A DNA stretch of 64,000 bases from Xanthomonas sacchari (GCF_024266585.1 NZ_CP100647.1:62001-126000), one strand, 5' to 3'; shown: positions 1-9,414, counted from the stretch's first letter. Notes: a model not told the origin generated them from the sequence alone. Program-made: numbers and translations.

Positions 1-795
1 ATTGTGGTCAGCGGCGAGGCCGCGGTGTTTCGCGCCAATGCGCTGGCCGCCAGCGCCGAGGCCGAGGCCGCACGGCTGGCGCATGCGCGCGACCAGACCC
101 TGGTCGCGCAGGGCGTGGTCGCCCGGCAGGAGTTGGAAAGCTCGCACGCGCGGGCCGTGGCGGCGCGTGCGCAGGCCGCGGCGGCACAGGCGCAGGCCGC
201 CGCCAACGGCGCGCCCGACGCCAGCGGCCGCGTGCGCATCGTCAGCCCGCTGGACGGGCGGGTCGGCACCGTGCAGGTCACCCCGGGCAGCGTGGTCGCG
301 GCCGGCAGCGTGGTGGCCGAGGTCACCGATCCGACGATGAACGAACTGGTGTTCGCCGCGCCGCCGGCATTGGCCGCGCAGGTCGCGCCGGGGACGACGC
401 TGGAGGTGAGCGCGCCGGGCGGCAACTTTGCCGCCACGGTCACCGCGGCGACCGCCGACCTGCGCGCGCCGGGCGGCGCGGCGGTGATCCGTGCGATGCC
501 GGTCGCCGCGCCGGTGCCGCCGGCAGGGTCGCCGGTGTCGGCGGTGGTCGTCACCGAGGGTGAGGACACCGCACTGAGCGTGCCGGCCGACGCCGTGCAG
601 ACCGTGGAAGGGCGCAGCGCGGTGTTCGTCGCCGTTGCCGAGGGCTTCCGCGCGCAGCCGGTGCTGACCGGGCGCCGCGCCGGCGATCGCCTCGAGATCC
701 TCGACGGGTTAAGCGGCAGCGAACGCATCGCCGGCCGCAATGCCTTCCTGCTCAAGGCCGAACTGGCCAAGGGCGACGCCGAGCACGGCCACTGA
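1..795 (+). CDS. Efflux RND transporter periplasmic adaptor (membrane fusion protein), C-terminal part
   Basis: The frame is open from the first base, so the N-terminus lies outside the window; 264 residues are visible. The first 70 or so are Ala/Glu/Arg-rich and heptad-like, as in the alpha-hairpin of HlyD/CzcB-type adaptors. They are followed by the second half of a lipoyl/barrel-sandwich domain (motif SPLDGRVGTVQVTPG near residues 81-95) and a beta-barrel plus membrane-proximal region. Such proteins bridge the inner-membrane RND pump and the outer-membrane channel in the periplasm. It ends 10 bases before the CzcA-type pump, so the two form an operon. Heavy-metal specificity is inferred from that partner; a CzcC/TolC-like channel gene is expected upstream of the window. 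Confidence 0.9.
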   Translation: MVVSGEAAVFRANALAASAEAEAARLAHARDQTLVAQGVVARQELESSHARAVAARAQAAAAQAQAAANGAPDASGRVRIVSPLDGRVGTVQVTPGSVVAAGSVVAEVTDPTMNELVFAAPPALAAQVAPGTTLEVSAPGGNFAATVTAATADLRAPGGAAVIRAMPVAAPVPPAGSPVSAVVVTEGEDTALSVPADAVQTVEGRSAVFVAVAEGFRAQPVLTGRRAGDRLEILDGLSGSERIAGRNAFLLKAELAKGDAEHGH

Positions 796-805
796 GGAGG
801 CGACC

Positions 806-3800
806 ATGTTCACTCTCATCATCGACACGGCGGTGCGGCTGCGCTGGCTGGTGCTGTTCCTGGCCGCGCTGATCGCCGGCTGGGGCCTGTACCAGTTGGG
901 CCGGCTGCCGATCGACGCGGTGCCGGACATCACCAACCGCCAGGTGCAACTCAACACCGTCGCCCCGGCGCTGACCCCCGAGCAGATCGAACGCCAGGTG
1001 ACCTATCCGCTGGAGACGGCGCTGGCCGGCATTCCCGGCCTGGTCACCACCCGCTCGCTGTCGCGCAACGGCTTTTCGCAGGTCACCGCGATCTTCACCG
1101 ATGCGACCGACCTGTACTTCGCCCGCCAGCAGGTGGCCGAGCGCATGCGCGAGGCGTCTGACGACCTGCCCGACGGCGTGACGCCGCGGCTGTCGCCGGT
1201 GACCACCGGCCTGGGCGAGGTGCTGATGTGGACGGTCGACTTCACCGCGTTCGACCCGGCCCGGCTGGCGCGGCCGGGCGCGGCGGGCTGGCAGGCCGGC
1301 GCGGTCTACCGCACGCCGGAGGGCGAACTGCTGCGCACCCCGCAGGAGCGCGCCACCTACCTGCGCACCGTGCAGGACTGGATCATCGCGCCGCAGATGC
1401 GCTCCAGCCCGGGCCTGGCCGGGGTCGACACGATCGGCGGCTACGTCAAGGAATACGCCGTGCATCCGGACACCGCGCGGCTGGCCGCGCATGGCCTGGG
1501 CCTGGCCGATCTGGTGACGGCCCTGCGGCGCGCCAACGTGCAGGCCGGCGCCGGCTTCGTGCAGCGCGCCGGCGAAGGCCTGGTGGTGCGTGCCGACGGC
1601 CTGGCGCTGGGCGCCGACGATCTCGCGCAGGCACCGGTGGCCACCCGCAACGGCGTGGTGGTGCGCGTGGCCGACGTGGCCGAGGTCGCCTCCGGCCGCG
1701 CCCCGCGCCTGGGTGCGGCCAGCCGCGACGGCCACGAGGCGGTGCTGGGCACGGCGTTGATGCTCGCCGGCGACAACAGCCGCACCGTGGCGCAGGCCGC
1801 GGCCGCGCGGTTGCAGCAGGTCAACGCCACACTGCCGCCGGACATCGTCGCCATGCCGGTGCTGGACCGCAGCGTGCTGGTCGACGCCACCATCCGCACG
1901 GTGGCCAGGGACCTCACCGAAGGCGCGTTGCTGGTGGTGGTGGTGCTGTTCCTGTTGCTGGGCAACCTGCGCGCGGCGGCGATCGCCGCACTGGTGATCC
2001 CGCTGTCGTTCCTGTTCGCGGTGATCGGCATGCACCGCTTCGGCATCAGCGGCAACCTGATGAGCCTCGGTGCGCTGGACTTCGGCATCCTGGTGGACGG
2101 GGCGGTGATCGTGATCGAATCGACCCTGCTGCTGCTCGGCCAGCGCCGCGCCGCGCTGGGGCGCGCGTTGACCGCGACCGAGCGCCTGGGCGTGGCCGCC
2201 GAGGCGGCGCGCAAGATGGCGCGGCCGGCGGCGTTCGGCCAGTTGATCATCCTGCTGGTGTTCGCGCCGATCCTCACCCTGGAAGGCGTGGAGGGCAAGA
2301 CCTTCCAGCCGATGGCGGCGACCTTCATGCTGGCCTTGGTCGGCGCCTTCCTGTTCTCCTTCACCTTCGTGCCGGCGCTGGCCGCGCTGCTGGTGCGCGA
2401 GCCGACCGCGCGTGCCGATGCGGCCCGCGACCACGCCGGCGAGCACGAGACCTGGCTGGTCCGCCGGCTGCGGCGGCGTCTGCAACCGCTGATCGGCGGC
2501 GCGATCGCACGCCCACGCATGGTGGCCGCCGGGGTGGCGCTGATGGGCGTGCTGGGGGTCGGCGCATTCGCGCTGCTGGGCCGCGAGTTCATGCCGACGC
2601 TGGACGAAGGCAACGTGGCGATGCAGGCGCTGCGCGTGCCCTCGACCTCACTGGAGCAGTCGCTGGCGATGCAACTGGCGCTGGAAAGGGCCATCGCCCG
2701 GCAGCCGGAAGTGGCGGCGGTGTTCTCGCGCACCGGCACCGCCGAGGCGGCGATCGACCCGATGCCGACCAACATCTCCGACAGCGTGATCGCGCTGAAG
2801 CCGCGCGCGCAGTGGCCCGATCCGGCCCTGCACAAGGAGGCGCTGGTGGAACGACTGGAGAAACTGGCCGGGCAGCAGCTGGGCAACGGCGTGGAGTTCA
2901 GCCAGCCGATCGAACTGCGCTTCAACGAGTTGATCTCCGGCGTGCGCACCGACCTGGCGGTGATGGTGTTCGGCGAGGACATGCAGCGCCTGCGCGCCGC
3001 CGCCGACCAGGTGGCGCAGAAACTGCGTGCGGTGCCCGGCGCCGCCGACGTGCGGGTGGAACAGGTCGCCGGCCTGCCCACCCTCAACGTGCGCATCGAC
3101 CACGTGGCCGCCGCGCAACTCGGGCTGACCGCGGCCGACGTCAGCGAGGCGGTGAGCACCGGCATCGGCGGCGCCGCGGCCGGGCGCATCTTCGAGGGCG
3201 ACCGCCGCTTCGACGTGGTGGTGCGGCTGGACGACGCCGCGCGCAACGATCCGGACCAGTTGGCCGCACTGCCGATCGCCACGCCCGCCGGGCAGGTAAT
3301 CCCGTTGTCCTCGGTAGCGCGGATCGACATCAGCGAAGGGCCGAACCAGATCAGCCGCGACAACGGCAGCCGCCGCGTGGTGGTGCAAGCCAACGTACGC
3401 GGCCGCGACCTGGGCGGTTTCGTCGCCGCGGCGCAGGCGGCGGTGGCCGAGGTGGCGCTGCCGCCGGGCGCCTACCTGCGCTGGGGCGGGCAGTTCGAGA
3501 ACCTGCAGCGCGCCGAACGGCGCCTGGCGATGGTGGTGCCGGTGGTGTTCCTGCTGATCGGCAGCCTGCTGTGCATGGCCCTGCGCAACGCCAGGGAGGC
3601 GCTGCTGGTGTTCGGCTGCGTGCCGCTGGCGCTGGTCGGCGGCGTGTTCGCCCTGCTGCTGCGCGGCATGCCGTTCTCGGTCTCGGCGGCGGTCGGCTTC
3701 ATCGCCGTGTCCGGCGTGGCGACCTTGAACGGACTGGTGCTAATGCAGGCCATCGGCGAGCGCCGCCAGGCAGGCGCGGCGCCGTGGCAGGCGGCGATCG

Positions 3801-4015
3801 ACGGCGCGGCCAGCCGCCTGCGCGCGGTGCTGACCACCGCGCTGGTGGCGATCGTCGGCTTCCTGCCGATGGCCATCGCCAGCGGCGCCGGTGCGGAGGT
3901 GCAGAAACCGCTGGCGACGGTGGTGATCGGCGGCCTGCTCACCGCCACCGCGCTGACCCTGCTGGTGCTGCCGACGTTTGCCGCGCGCATCGCCGCGCCG
4001 CGCGTGGCCGGCTGA
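806..4015 (+). CDS. Heavy-metal efflux RND pump, CzcA/CusA family
   Basis: The protein has 1069 residues, normal for an inner-membrane heavy-metal RND pump that exports divalent or monovalent metal ions with proton antiport. The start is the ATG at 806, which has GAGGAG at 794-799 just after the adaptor's stop. The N-terminal membrane helix begins at residue 12 and is followed by the usual PIDAVPDITN motif. The TM4 signature of metal RND pumps, LDFGILVDGAVIVIE, lies near residue 425 and carries the two aspartates of the proton relay. Large periplasmic porter loops lie between TM1 and TM2 and between TM7 and TM8. Metal specificity cannot be read from the sequence; the TM4 motif resembles CzcA/CnrA/NccA more than CusA. 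Confidence 0.95.
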   Translation: MFTLIIDTAVRLRWLVLFLAALIAGWGLYQLGRLPIDAVPDITNRQVQLNTVAPALTPEQIERQVTYPLETALAGIPGLVTTRSLSRNGFSQVTAIFTDATDLYFARQQVAERMREASDDLPDGVTPRLSPVTTGLGEVLMWTVDFTAFDPARLARPGAAGWQAGAVYRTPEGELLRTPQERATYLRTVQDWIIAPQMRSSPGLAGVDTIGGYVKEYAVHPDTARLAAHGLGLADLVTALRRANVQAGAGFVQRAGEGLVVRADGLALGADDLAQAPVATRNGVVVRVADVAEVASGRAPRLGAASRDGHEAVLGTALMLAGDNSRTVAQAAAARLQQVNATLPPDIVAMPVLDRSVLVDATIRTVARDLTEGALLVVVVLFLLLGNLRAAAIAALVIPLSFLFAVIGMHRFGISGNLMSLGALDFGILVDGAVIVIESTLLLLGQRRAALGRALTATERLGVAAEAARKMARPAAFGQLIILLVFAPILTLEGVEGKTFQPMAATFMLALVGAFLFSFTFVPALAALLVREPTARADAARDHAGEHETWLVRRLRRRLQPLIGGAIARPRMVAAGVALMGVLGVGAFALLGREFMPTLDEGNVAMQALRVPSTSLEQSLAMQLALERAIARQPEVAAVFSRTGTAEAAIDPMPTNISDSVIALKPRAQWPDPALHKEALVERLEKLAGQQLGNGVEFSQPIELRFNELISGVRTDLAVMVFGEDMQRLRAAADQVAQKLRAVPGAADVRVEQVAGLPTLNVRIDHVAAAQLGLTAADVSEAVSTGIGGAAAGRIFEGDRRFDVVVRLDDAARNDPDQLAALPIATPAGQVIPLSSVARIDISEGPNQISRDNGSRRVVVQANVRGRDLGGFVAAAQAAVAEVALPPGAYLRWGGQFENLQRAERRLAMVVPVVFLLIGSLLCMALRNAREALLVFGCVPLALVGGVFALLLRGMPFSVSAAVGFIAVSGVATLNGLVLMQAIGERRQAGAAPWQAAIDGAASRLRAVLTTALVAIVGFLPMAIASGAGAEVQKPLATVVIGGLLTATALTLLVLPTFAARIAAPRVAG

Positions 4016-4041
4016 TCGGGCGCCGGCCGGCGCGGCGGGCG

Positions 4042-5856
4042 TCAGGCCTTCTTCTTGCGCGCGGCGATGTAGGCGCGGATCTGCTGCTGCAGCACCGGCA
4101 GCGGCACCGAGCCTTGCTGCAGCACCGCGTCGTGGAAGGACTTGATGTCGAAGTCCGGGCCGAGTTCGCGCTCGGCCTCGGCGCGCAGGTCGAGGATGGT
4201 CAGCTCGCCGAGCTTGTAGCTCAGCGCCTGGCCCGGCCAGGAGATGTAGCGGTCGACCTCGGTGGTGACCTCGTGCTCGCTGAGCGCGGTGCGCTCGCGC
4301 AGGTAGGCCTGCGCCTGCGCGCGGGTCCAGCCCTTGTGGTGCACGCCGGTGTCGATCACCAGGCGGCAGGCGCGCCACATCTCGTAGCTGAGCCGGCCGA
4401 AGTCCTCGTAGGGCGTGGCGTAGATGCCCATTTCCTTGCCCAGCTTCTCGCTGTACAGCGCCCAGCCCTCGCCGTAGGCGGAGATGTAGTTCTCGCGGCG
4501 GAACGCCGGCTGCGCGCCCTGTTCCTCGGCCAGCGCGCCCTGCAGCGAATGGCCCGGCGAGGACTCGTGCAGGGTCAGCGCCGGCAGGTTGTACAGCGGC
4601 CGCGACGGCAGGTCGTAGGTGTTGAGCCAGTAGGTGCCGACGCCGCCGCGGCCGGCGGTCCAGAACGGCGCGATGTCCGCCGGCACCGGCACGATGGTGA
4701 AGCGCCCGCGCGGCAGCGTGCCGATGAACTTACCGACCTCGCCGTCCACGCGCTTGGCGATCCACGCGGCGCGATCGAGCAGCTCCTGCGGGGTCTTCAC
4801 GTAGAACTGCGGATCGGTGCGCAGGAACTGCAGGAACGCCGGGAAGGTCTTCTGCCCGGCCGGCGCGTGGAAGCCGACCTGCTGGATGATCGCGTCCATC
4901 TCCTTCTGGATCCGTGCCACCTCGCGCAGGCCGAGCTGGTGGATCTGCTCGGGATCCATGTCCAGCGTGGTGTACTCGCGGATCTGCTGCCGGTAGTAGG
5001 CCTTGCCGTCGGGCAGGGCCTCGGCAGCCAGCGTGGTGCGCGCCTGCGGCATGTACTCCTGGCGATAGAAGGTCAGCAGTTGCGCATAGGCCGGGATCAC
5101 CTTGTCGCGCAGCGCCGCCTGCGCCTGCGCGCGCAGCTGCGCCTGCTCAGCGGCGGGGATCTGCGCCGGCATCTGCTTGAACGGCGTGTACAGCACCGCG
5201 GTGGTCGGGTCCTTCAGTTCGGCCACGGTGGCGATGGCGCCGTCGCGGCCGTCGAGCACCGCGCGCGGCACGCTGAAGCCGCGCTTGAGGCCCGCGTGCA
5301 TGTTGTCGGTCTGCTGCGCGAAGTAGCGCGGTACGTCGTCCAGCCGTGCGATGTAGGCGCGGTACTCGTCTGCAGAGCGCAGATTGCGCCGGGCCATGAA
5401 CGCCAGGTCCGACCAGAACGCGCTGTCGGAATTGAACGGCATCTCGTAGGCGCGCAGGCGCACCGCCGCGGCCAGGTTCTCGACCTGCGGCCGGTACACC
5501 GCCAGGTTGACCTGGTTCTCCGGCGAGAGCTGGGCCGCATCGAGCGTGTCCAGCTGCCGCAGCACGTCGTCCCACACCCTCAGGCGCGCCGCCTGCGCGG
5601 CCGCGCCGACGTCCGGCAGGTGGCGGTTGTCGCCGCTGCTGTCGCTGTCCTCGTCGGCCTGGCCGAGCTGCGCCTGGCGCCAGGCCCACTCCTTCTCGTA
5701 GATGGCCTGGAAGCGCGCATCGGCGGCGCTGGCGTTTGCCGTAGCGGGCGCGGCGCTGGACGCCGGCGACGACGGCGGTGCGGCCAGCGCGGGCGCGGCC
5801 ACGGCGACAGCGAGCAGCAGGGACATGGCCAGCGGGGTCTTGGCGAGCATCGGCAT
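4042..5856 (-). CDS. Secreted DUF885 family protein (putative metallopeptidase)
   Basis: This 604-residue protein starts with a clear signal peptide (hydrophobic stretch around residues 9-24, Ala-X-Ala cleavage near 26), so it should act in the periplasm or outside. The body matches DUF885, whose hallmark HESSPGH lies at residues 430-436. An HExxPGH motif looks like a zinc-binding motif, and the family is suspected to be peptidase-like; the substrate is unknown. The gene converges on the RND pump with a 26-base gap. Its promoter side faces the AT-rich patch beginning near 5880. DUF885 membership is confident, enzymatic activity is inference. Confidence 0.9.
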   Translation of the reverse strand: MPMLAKTPLAMSLLLAVAVAAPALAAPPSSPASSAAPATANASAADARFQAIYEKEWAWRQAQLGQADEDSDSSGDNRHLPDVGAAAQAARLRVWDDVLRQLDTLDAAQLSPENQVNLAVYRPQVENLAAAVRLRAYEMPFNSDSAFWSDLAFMARRNLRSADEYRAYIARLDDVPRYFAQQTDNMHAGLKRGFSVPRAVLDGRDGAIATVAELKDPTTAVLYTPFKQMPAQIPAAEQAQLRAQAQAALRDKVIPAYAQLLTFYRQEYMPQARTTLAAEALPDGKAYYRQQIREYTTLDMDPEQIHQLGLREVARIQKEMDAIIQQVGFHAPAGQKTFPAFLQFLRTDPQFYVKTPQELLDRAAWIAKRVDGEVGKFIGTLPRGRFTIVPVPADIAPFWTAGRGGVGTYWLNTYDLPSRPLYNLPALTLHESSPGHSLQGALAEEQGAQPAFRRENYISAYGEGWALYSEKLGKEMGIYATPYEDFGRLSYEMWRACRLVIDTGVHHKGWTRAQAQAYLRERTALSEHEVTTEVDRYISWPGQALSYKLGELTILDLRAEAERELGPDFDIKSFHDAVLQQGSVPLPVLQQQIRAYIAARKKKA

Positions 5857-6004
5857 GGGCGTGGGAAATCACTAATAAATTGAAGGAGTTAGTGGCACCG
5901 CAAAACTAAAAGAACTTCGCTCTACAGACTCAAAACTCTGGCACCCATTGTCTTTCATGAACAAAGTTTGAACAATGACCCTGGAAGCCAACCAAGGGGA
6001 AATC

Positions 6005-6868
6005 GTGGATAACAAAGTACTCGCCGTAGCTGCGATCTTTGCAGCGGCCAGCAGCATCCCAGCAACCTCGCTAGCTCAAACCGTTGACAACGTCACCTGT
6101 GACGCGTGTAGCGATCAGCAAATGAACCAGTCAGCACTGCAGTATGGAAGAGCACTGTCTCCCCCCGCAGATATTAACCTGTATGTCTTAAACCCATCAG
6201 GAAACACAGCGAAAAAGTTTGAAATAATTCGCGACTATGATGGCGGAGATGCTTGTCGCAAATATCCTAAGCCAAATGACGTTAACTGCCAAGTTTTCAC
6301 GCATACAACACCTCTCTCCGTAGAGCCGATAGTAGTTGACTACTTGGGCTATATGCGGGCTGCTATTGCCTTTAACTCTCAAGAGATACCTGTTACGGGT
6401 GATGGGCTCCCCGGAAGTGCTTACGATGATATGACGCATCCGCAGAAACGAACCGCGGTGCATAATTATTTAATGGCACGTTACGAGACATGGATTACAG
6501 TCATAAACGGCTTGGCCGGTAAGGGCTGGTCAACTTTTCAAAATTTTAGAATAAAGTTCCCCGACGGGAGCACCGTCATCTATCGGTGGGATGTTGTTAA
6601 TCAAATGTATCAGCCCATACCCATCAGCTACAAAGATAGACTCGGCAACATTATCCCCATTAAACAAGAGCAACTCACTGAAGGCAGAGGCGGTGTTATC
6701 ACCACTTTTGACTTTAGCCATGGAAATGGCTCGGATGTAGCCACTATAATTGTTTCTCTTTCAAATATCGGAATTAGCGTTCCCCCACCCCCACCAAGCC
6801 CAAAAAAGATGGTGTGCAAGTCCGAGGCATATAACGGCGGCGTGAAGGTAACTTGCGGCTGGGGATAG
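6005..6868 (+). CDS. Secreted protein of unknown function
   Basis: I do not recognise this gene. The GTG at 6005 is preferred because AAGGGGA (5994-6000) sits five bases upstream and the product then begins with a clean signal peptide (charged start, hydrophobic residues 5-19, cleavage after SLAQ near residue 25). An ATG in frame at 5975 would add ten polar residues. The mature protein has about 262 residues, opens with a CDAC pair, contains a proline-rich segment (PPPPPSP) before the end, and finishes with two more cysteines. No known catalytic motif is visible. Base composition is far more AT-rich than the neighbours, suggesting transfer. A small membrane protein follows 101 bases downstream on the same strand. 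Confidence 0.7.
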   Translation: MDNKVLAVAAIFAAASSIPATSLAQTVDNVTCDACSDQQMNQSALQYGRALSPPADINLYVLNPSGNTAKKFEIIRDYDGGDACRKYPKPNDVNCQVFTHTTPLSVEPIVVDYLGYMRAAIAFNSQEIPVTGDGLPGSAYDDMTHPQKRTAVHNYLMARYETWITVINGLAGKGWSTFQNFRIKFPDGSTVIYRWDVVNQMYQPIPISYKDRLGNIIPIKQEQLTEGRGGVITTFDFSHGNGSDVATIIVSLSNIGISVPPPPPSPKKMVCKSEAYNGGVKVTCGWG

Positions 6869-6896
6869 GTTATCAACAACCAAATGCCGCAACCAA

Positions 6897-6929
6897 TTAA
6901 TCGGGGCGGGGCATATTTGCCCCGATTAA
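6897..6929 (+). terminator. Hairpin, possible terminator
   Basis: A perfect 11-base inverted repeat (TTAATCGGGGC at 6897-6907 with GCCCCGATTAA at 6919-6929) follows the stop of the secreted unknown by 28 bases. There is no T-tract, so it may be an mRNA-stabilising hairpin, or attenuate transcription before the small membrane protein. Confidence 0.45.
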
Positions 6930-6969
6930 CCAAATGGACATTTAATCAAAGCCAGCTAAAGCCCAACAA

Positions 6970-7203
6970 ATGAAAAATATGAAACTGCACCAGATACTTA
7001 TCGTCGTCATCTTTATGATTGCTCTTACATCAAGCATATACTTTGGATTCTTTTTCCCAGCTCAGCGCGGTGGAGTAATGGAAAACTGGGTTCACAATGT
7101 CCGCCTCTGCTCTGCAGCAATTGCTCTATTGACCGGCTTTCCAAGTTGGCGGTGGCTTGCAAAAGCCTTCTTTAAAGAAAGAAATCACAGCACACCAAAT
7201 TAG
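6970..7203 (+). CDS. Small two-helix membrane protein of unknown function
   Basis: This 77-residue protein has a hydrophobic helix at about residues 8-28 and a second, weaker one at about 48-63, with a basic C-terminus. I recognise no family. It shares the AT-rich composition of the preceding secreted protein and is probably co-transferred. The pair could be functionally linked, but nothing in the sequence proves it. The ATG at 6970 is followed by a second ATG at 6979 that could also serve as the start. Confidence 0.55.
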   Translation: MKNMKLHQILIVVIFMIALTSSIYFGFFFPAQRGGVMENWVHNVRLCSAAIALLTGFPSWRWLAKAFFKERNHSTPN

Positions 7204-7299
7204 ATTCATTATTACAACCAAGAAAACCTAATTTCTATTTTTTTATAAAAATACCAGGATTCGACTTGGCGCCGCCCCTCTTTTTCAATGCGTCGCCTT

Positions 7300-7641
7300 T
7301 TAATGCGACGCGCGGTCGCGGCGCCAGCCGCGGTGCTTGATGTCCAGGTACAGGCTGTAGAAGGCGGTGAAGGCGGGGAACAGGTTCTGCAGCACGCCCA
7401 CCGAGTCCTGCTTGGCCGAGAACATGAAGTAGCTCAGCGTCATCAGGCTGCCGACCACGCTCATGTACCAGAACAGGCGTGGGATTACCGGCTTGCCGGC
7501 GCGCTTGGAGGCGACGAACTGCACCAGCCAGCGGCCGCCGAACATCAGCGCGCCGACGTAGCCGATCAGCTTCCAGCCGGTGACGTGCAGCCCGGTCCAG
7601 TACAGCGCCTGGATCGGTTCGTTGAGGAAATGCGCGTCCAT
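7300..7641 (-). CDS. LAB_N domain small membrane protein (lipid-A-disaccharide synthase N-terminal-like)
   Basis: This 113-residue integral membrane protein has three or four helices. The pattern GWKLIGYVGALMFGGRWLVQ and the RLFWYMSVVGS segment are typical of the LAB_N family, named from the N-terminal extension of some LpxB proteins. Stand-alone members often sit beside DPM1-type glycosyltransferases in envelope glycan or lipid A modification loci. Here the gene begins one base past the end of the GT2 gene, so it is last in a three-gene operon with that gene and the epimerase. A role in handling an undecaprenyl-linked sugar is plausible but inferred from context. Confidence 0.88.
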   Translation of the reverse strand: MDAHFLNEPIQALYWTGLHVTGWKLIGYVGALMFGGRWLVQFVASKRAGKPVIPRLFWYMSVVGSLMTLSYFMFSAKQDSVGVLQNLFPAFTAFYSLYLDIKHRGWRRDRASH

Positions 7642-7642
7642 C

Positions 7643-8365
7643 TCAGCGCTCCTGCACCGCGGTGCGGCGGCTGCGCGCGATCAGCCAGGCCACCCCGCGC
7701 AGGTCGCGGATGCCGACCAGGGCGCGATTGAGGTTGTTGTACTTGGACACGCCGGAAGTGCGGTGGCGGTGGTTCACCGGCACGCTCAGGGTCTGCCAGC
7801 CGGCGCGCTGCATCAGCGCCGGCAGATAGCGGTGCATGTGGTCGAAGTACGGCAGGTCCAGGAACGCCTCGCGCTCGAACAGCTTGATGCCGCAACCGGT
7901 GTCCGGGGTGTCGTCGCGCAGCATGCGCGCACGGATCGCGTTGGCCCACTTCGACGCCCAGCGCTTGCTGCCCGAATCCTGCCGCGATACGCGCCAGCCG
8001 GCGAACAGCTTGACCAGCGGCGCCGCCGCGGCGCGCGCGGCCAGCAGCTTGGGGATGTCGGCCGGGTCGTTCTGGCCGTCGCCGTCCAGGGTGGCGATCC
8101 ACAGCCCGCGCGCGGCCTTGACCCCGTTGCGCACCGCCGTGCTCTGCCCGCTCTGGCTGACGTGGTGCAGCACGCGCAGCTCCGGCGTGGACGCCTTCAG
8201 CCCTTCGAGCACCGCCAGGGTGTCGTCGCGCGAATGGTCGTCGACGTAGACGATCTCGAAATCGATCGTGCCGCGCAGCGCGGCGACGATCTCGGCGACC
8301 AGCGGCGGCACGTTGTCGCGCTCGTTGAACACCGGGACGACGACGGAAAGGGAAAGCTGGCTCAT
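7643..8365 (-). CDS. Family 2 glycosyltransferase, dolichol-phosphate-mannose synthase-like
   Basis: The protein has 240 residues and starts at the ATG at 8365, which gives the canonical GT2 N-terminus SVVVPVFNERDNV. Further GT-A features are YVDDHSRDDT, the DGDGQNDP metal-binding motif and a GCGIKLFERE segment. No C-terminal membrane helices are present, unlike ArnC, so it resembles soluble DPM1-type enzymes that move a sugar from a nucleotide donor to a polyprenyl phosphate at the inner membrane. It is flanked by an epimerase (upstream, 83-base gap) and the LAB_N membrane protein (immediately downstream). Donor and acceptor are not determinable. Confidence 0.92.
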   Translation of the reverse strand: MSQLSLSVVVPVFNERDNVPPLVAEIVAALRGTIDFEIVYVDDHSRDDTLAVLEGLKASTPELRVLHHVSQSGQSTAVRNGVKAARGLWIATLDGDGQNDPADIPKLLAARAAAAPLVKLFAGWRVSRQDSGSKRWASKWANAIRARMLRDDTPDTGCGIKLFEREAFLDLPYFDHMHRYLPALMQRAGWQTLSVPVNHRHRTSGVSKYNNLNRALVGIRDLRGVAWLIARSRRTAVQER

Positions 8366-8448
8366 GGATTCGGCAAGGCTGGGCGCGGGGGCGCGTGGGG
8401 GAAAAAACGGGGCATTGTGCCGCGGACCGATGATCGGCGGATGAAGCG

Positions 8449-9414
8449 TCAGGCGGCGGCGCCGAAGTACTCCCGGCACCAGGCCACCACCTGCGGCAGA
8501 CCGACCTCGATCGGGGTGCTCGGATCGAAGCCGAACGCGGCCTGGGCCCGCGCAGTATCGGCCATCGTCTCGATCATGTCGCCCGGCTGCATCGGCCGGT
8601 ACGCCTTTTCGGCGCTGCGCCCGGCCGCGGCCTCGATCACCGCGATGAAGCGCTCCAGCTCCACCGGGGTGTGGTTGCCGAGGTTGAACACGCGGTGCGG
8701 CACCGCCTCGCCCGAGGGGTGATCGAGCGCGCCGAGCACGCCGGCGACGATGTCGGCGACGAAGGTGAAGTCGCGGCGCATGCGCCCGTGATTGAACACC
8801 TCGATCGGGCGCCCGGCCAGCACCGCGCGGCTGAACAGCAGCGGCGCCATGTCCGGGCGGCCCCACGGGCCGTACACGGTGAAGAAGCGCAGGCCGGTGG
8901 CGCGCAGCCCGTACAGCTGCGCGTAGGTGTGCGCCATCAGCTCGTTGGCGGCCTTGGTCGCGGCGTACAGCGAACGCGGCTGGTCGATGCGCTGGTCCTC
9001 GGAGAACGGCGGCGTCGCCGAATCGCCGTACACCGAACTGCTGGAGGCGTAGACCAGGTGCTGCACGCCGCGGTGCCGGCACAGCTCCAGCATGTTGACG
9101 AAGCCGACCAGGTTGCTGTCGACGTAGGCATAGGGATTCTGCAGCGAATAGCGCACCCCGGCCTGCGCGGCCAGGTGCACCACGCGGGTCGGCTGCACCT
9201 CGTCGAACAGCGCGGCCAGGCCGTCGCGGTCGGTCAGATCGAGCGTGCGGATGTCCGCGTCCGCGCACAGCGCGGCGACGCGGTCGCGCTTGAGCTGCGG
9301 GTCGTAGTAGTCGTTGTAGTTGTCCAGGCCGACCACCGCCTGCCCGGCGGCGCGCAGCGCGCGGACGGTGTAGGCGCCGATGAAGCCGGCGGCGCCGGTG
9401 ACGAGGATGGGCAT
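8449..9414 (-). CDS. NAD-dependent sugar-nucleotide epimerase, UDP-glucuronate 4-epimerase-like
   Basis: This 321-residue extended SDR protein starts at the ATG at 9414. The GAAGFIGAY dinucleotide-binding motif begins at residue 7, followed by LDNYNDYYDPQLK, which is characteristic of UDP-glucuronate 4-epimerases. The catalytic SSSVYG and YAATK motifs and the RFFTVYGPWGRPDMA segment fit the same subfamily. It would interconvert UDP-glucuronate and UDP-galacturonate in the cytosol, supplying envelope glycan or LPS synthesis. It is first in the operon with the GT2 and LAB_N genes. Confidence 0.9.
   Translation of the reverse strand: MPILVTGAAGFIGAYTVRALRAAGQAVVGLDNYNDYYDPQLKRDRVAALCADADIRTLDLTDRDGLAALFDEVQPTRVVHLAAQAGVRYSLQNPYAYVDSNLVGFVNMLELCRHRGVQHLVYASSSSVYGDSATPPFSEDQRIDQPRSLYAATKAANELMAHTYAQLYGLRATGLRFFTVYGPWGRPDMAPLLFSRAVLAGRPIEVFNHGRMRRDFTFVADIVAGVLGALDHPSGEAVPHRVFNLGNHTPVELERFIAVIEAAAGRSAEKAYRPMQPGDMIETMADTARAQAAFGFDPSTPIEVGLPQVVAWCREYFGAAA

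Noticed and set aside
1228-5883. A 1551-codon open frame on the plus strand overlapping the RND pump and running antisense through the DUF885 gene
   Set aside because: It is an Arg/Gly/Ala-rich frame typical of high-GC shadow reading; the genes in the other frames have clear family motifs and signal peptides.
6005-7203. The two AT-rich genes as a classical toxin-antitoxin pair
   Set aside because: The first product is secreted and large, the second is a membrane protein; neither resembles a known toxin or antitoxin.
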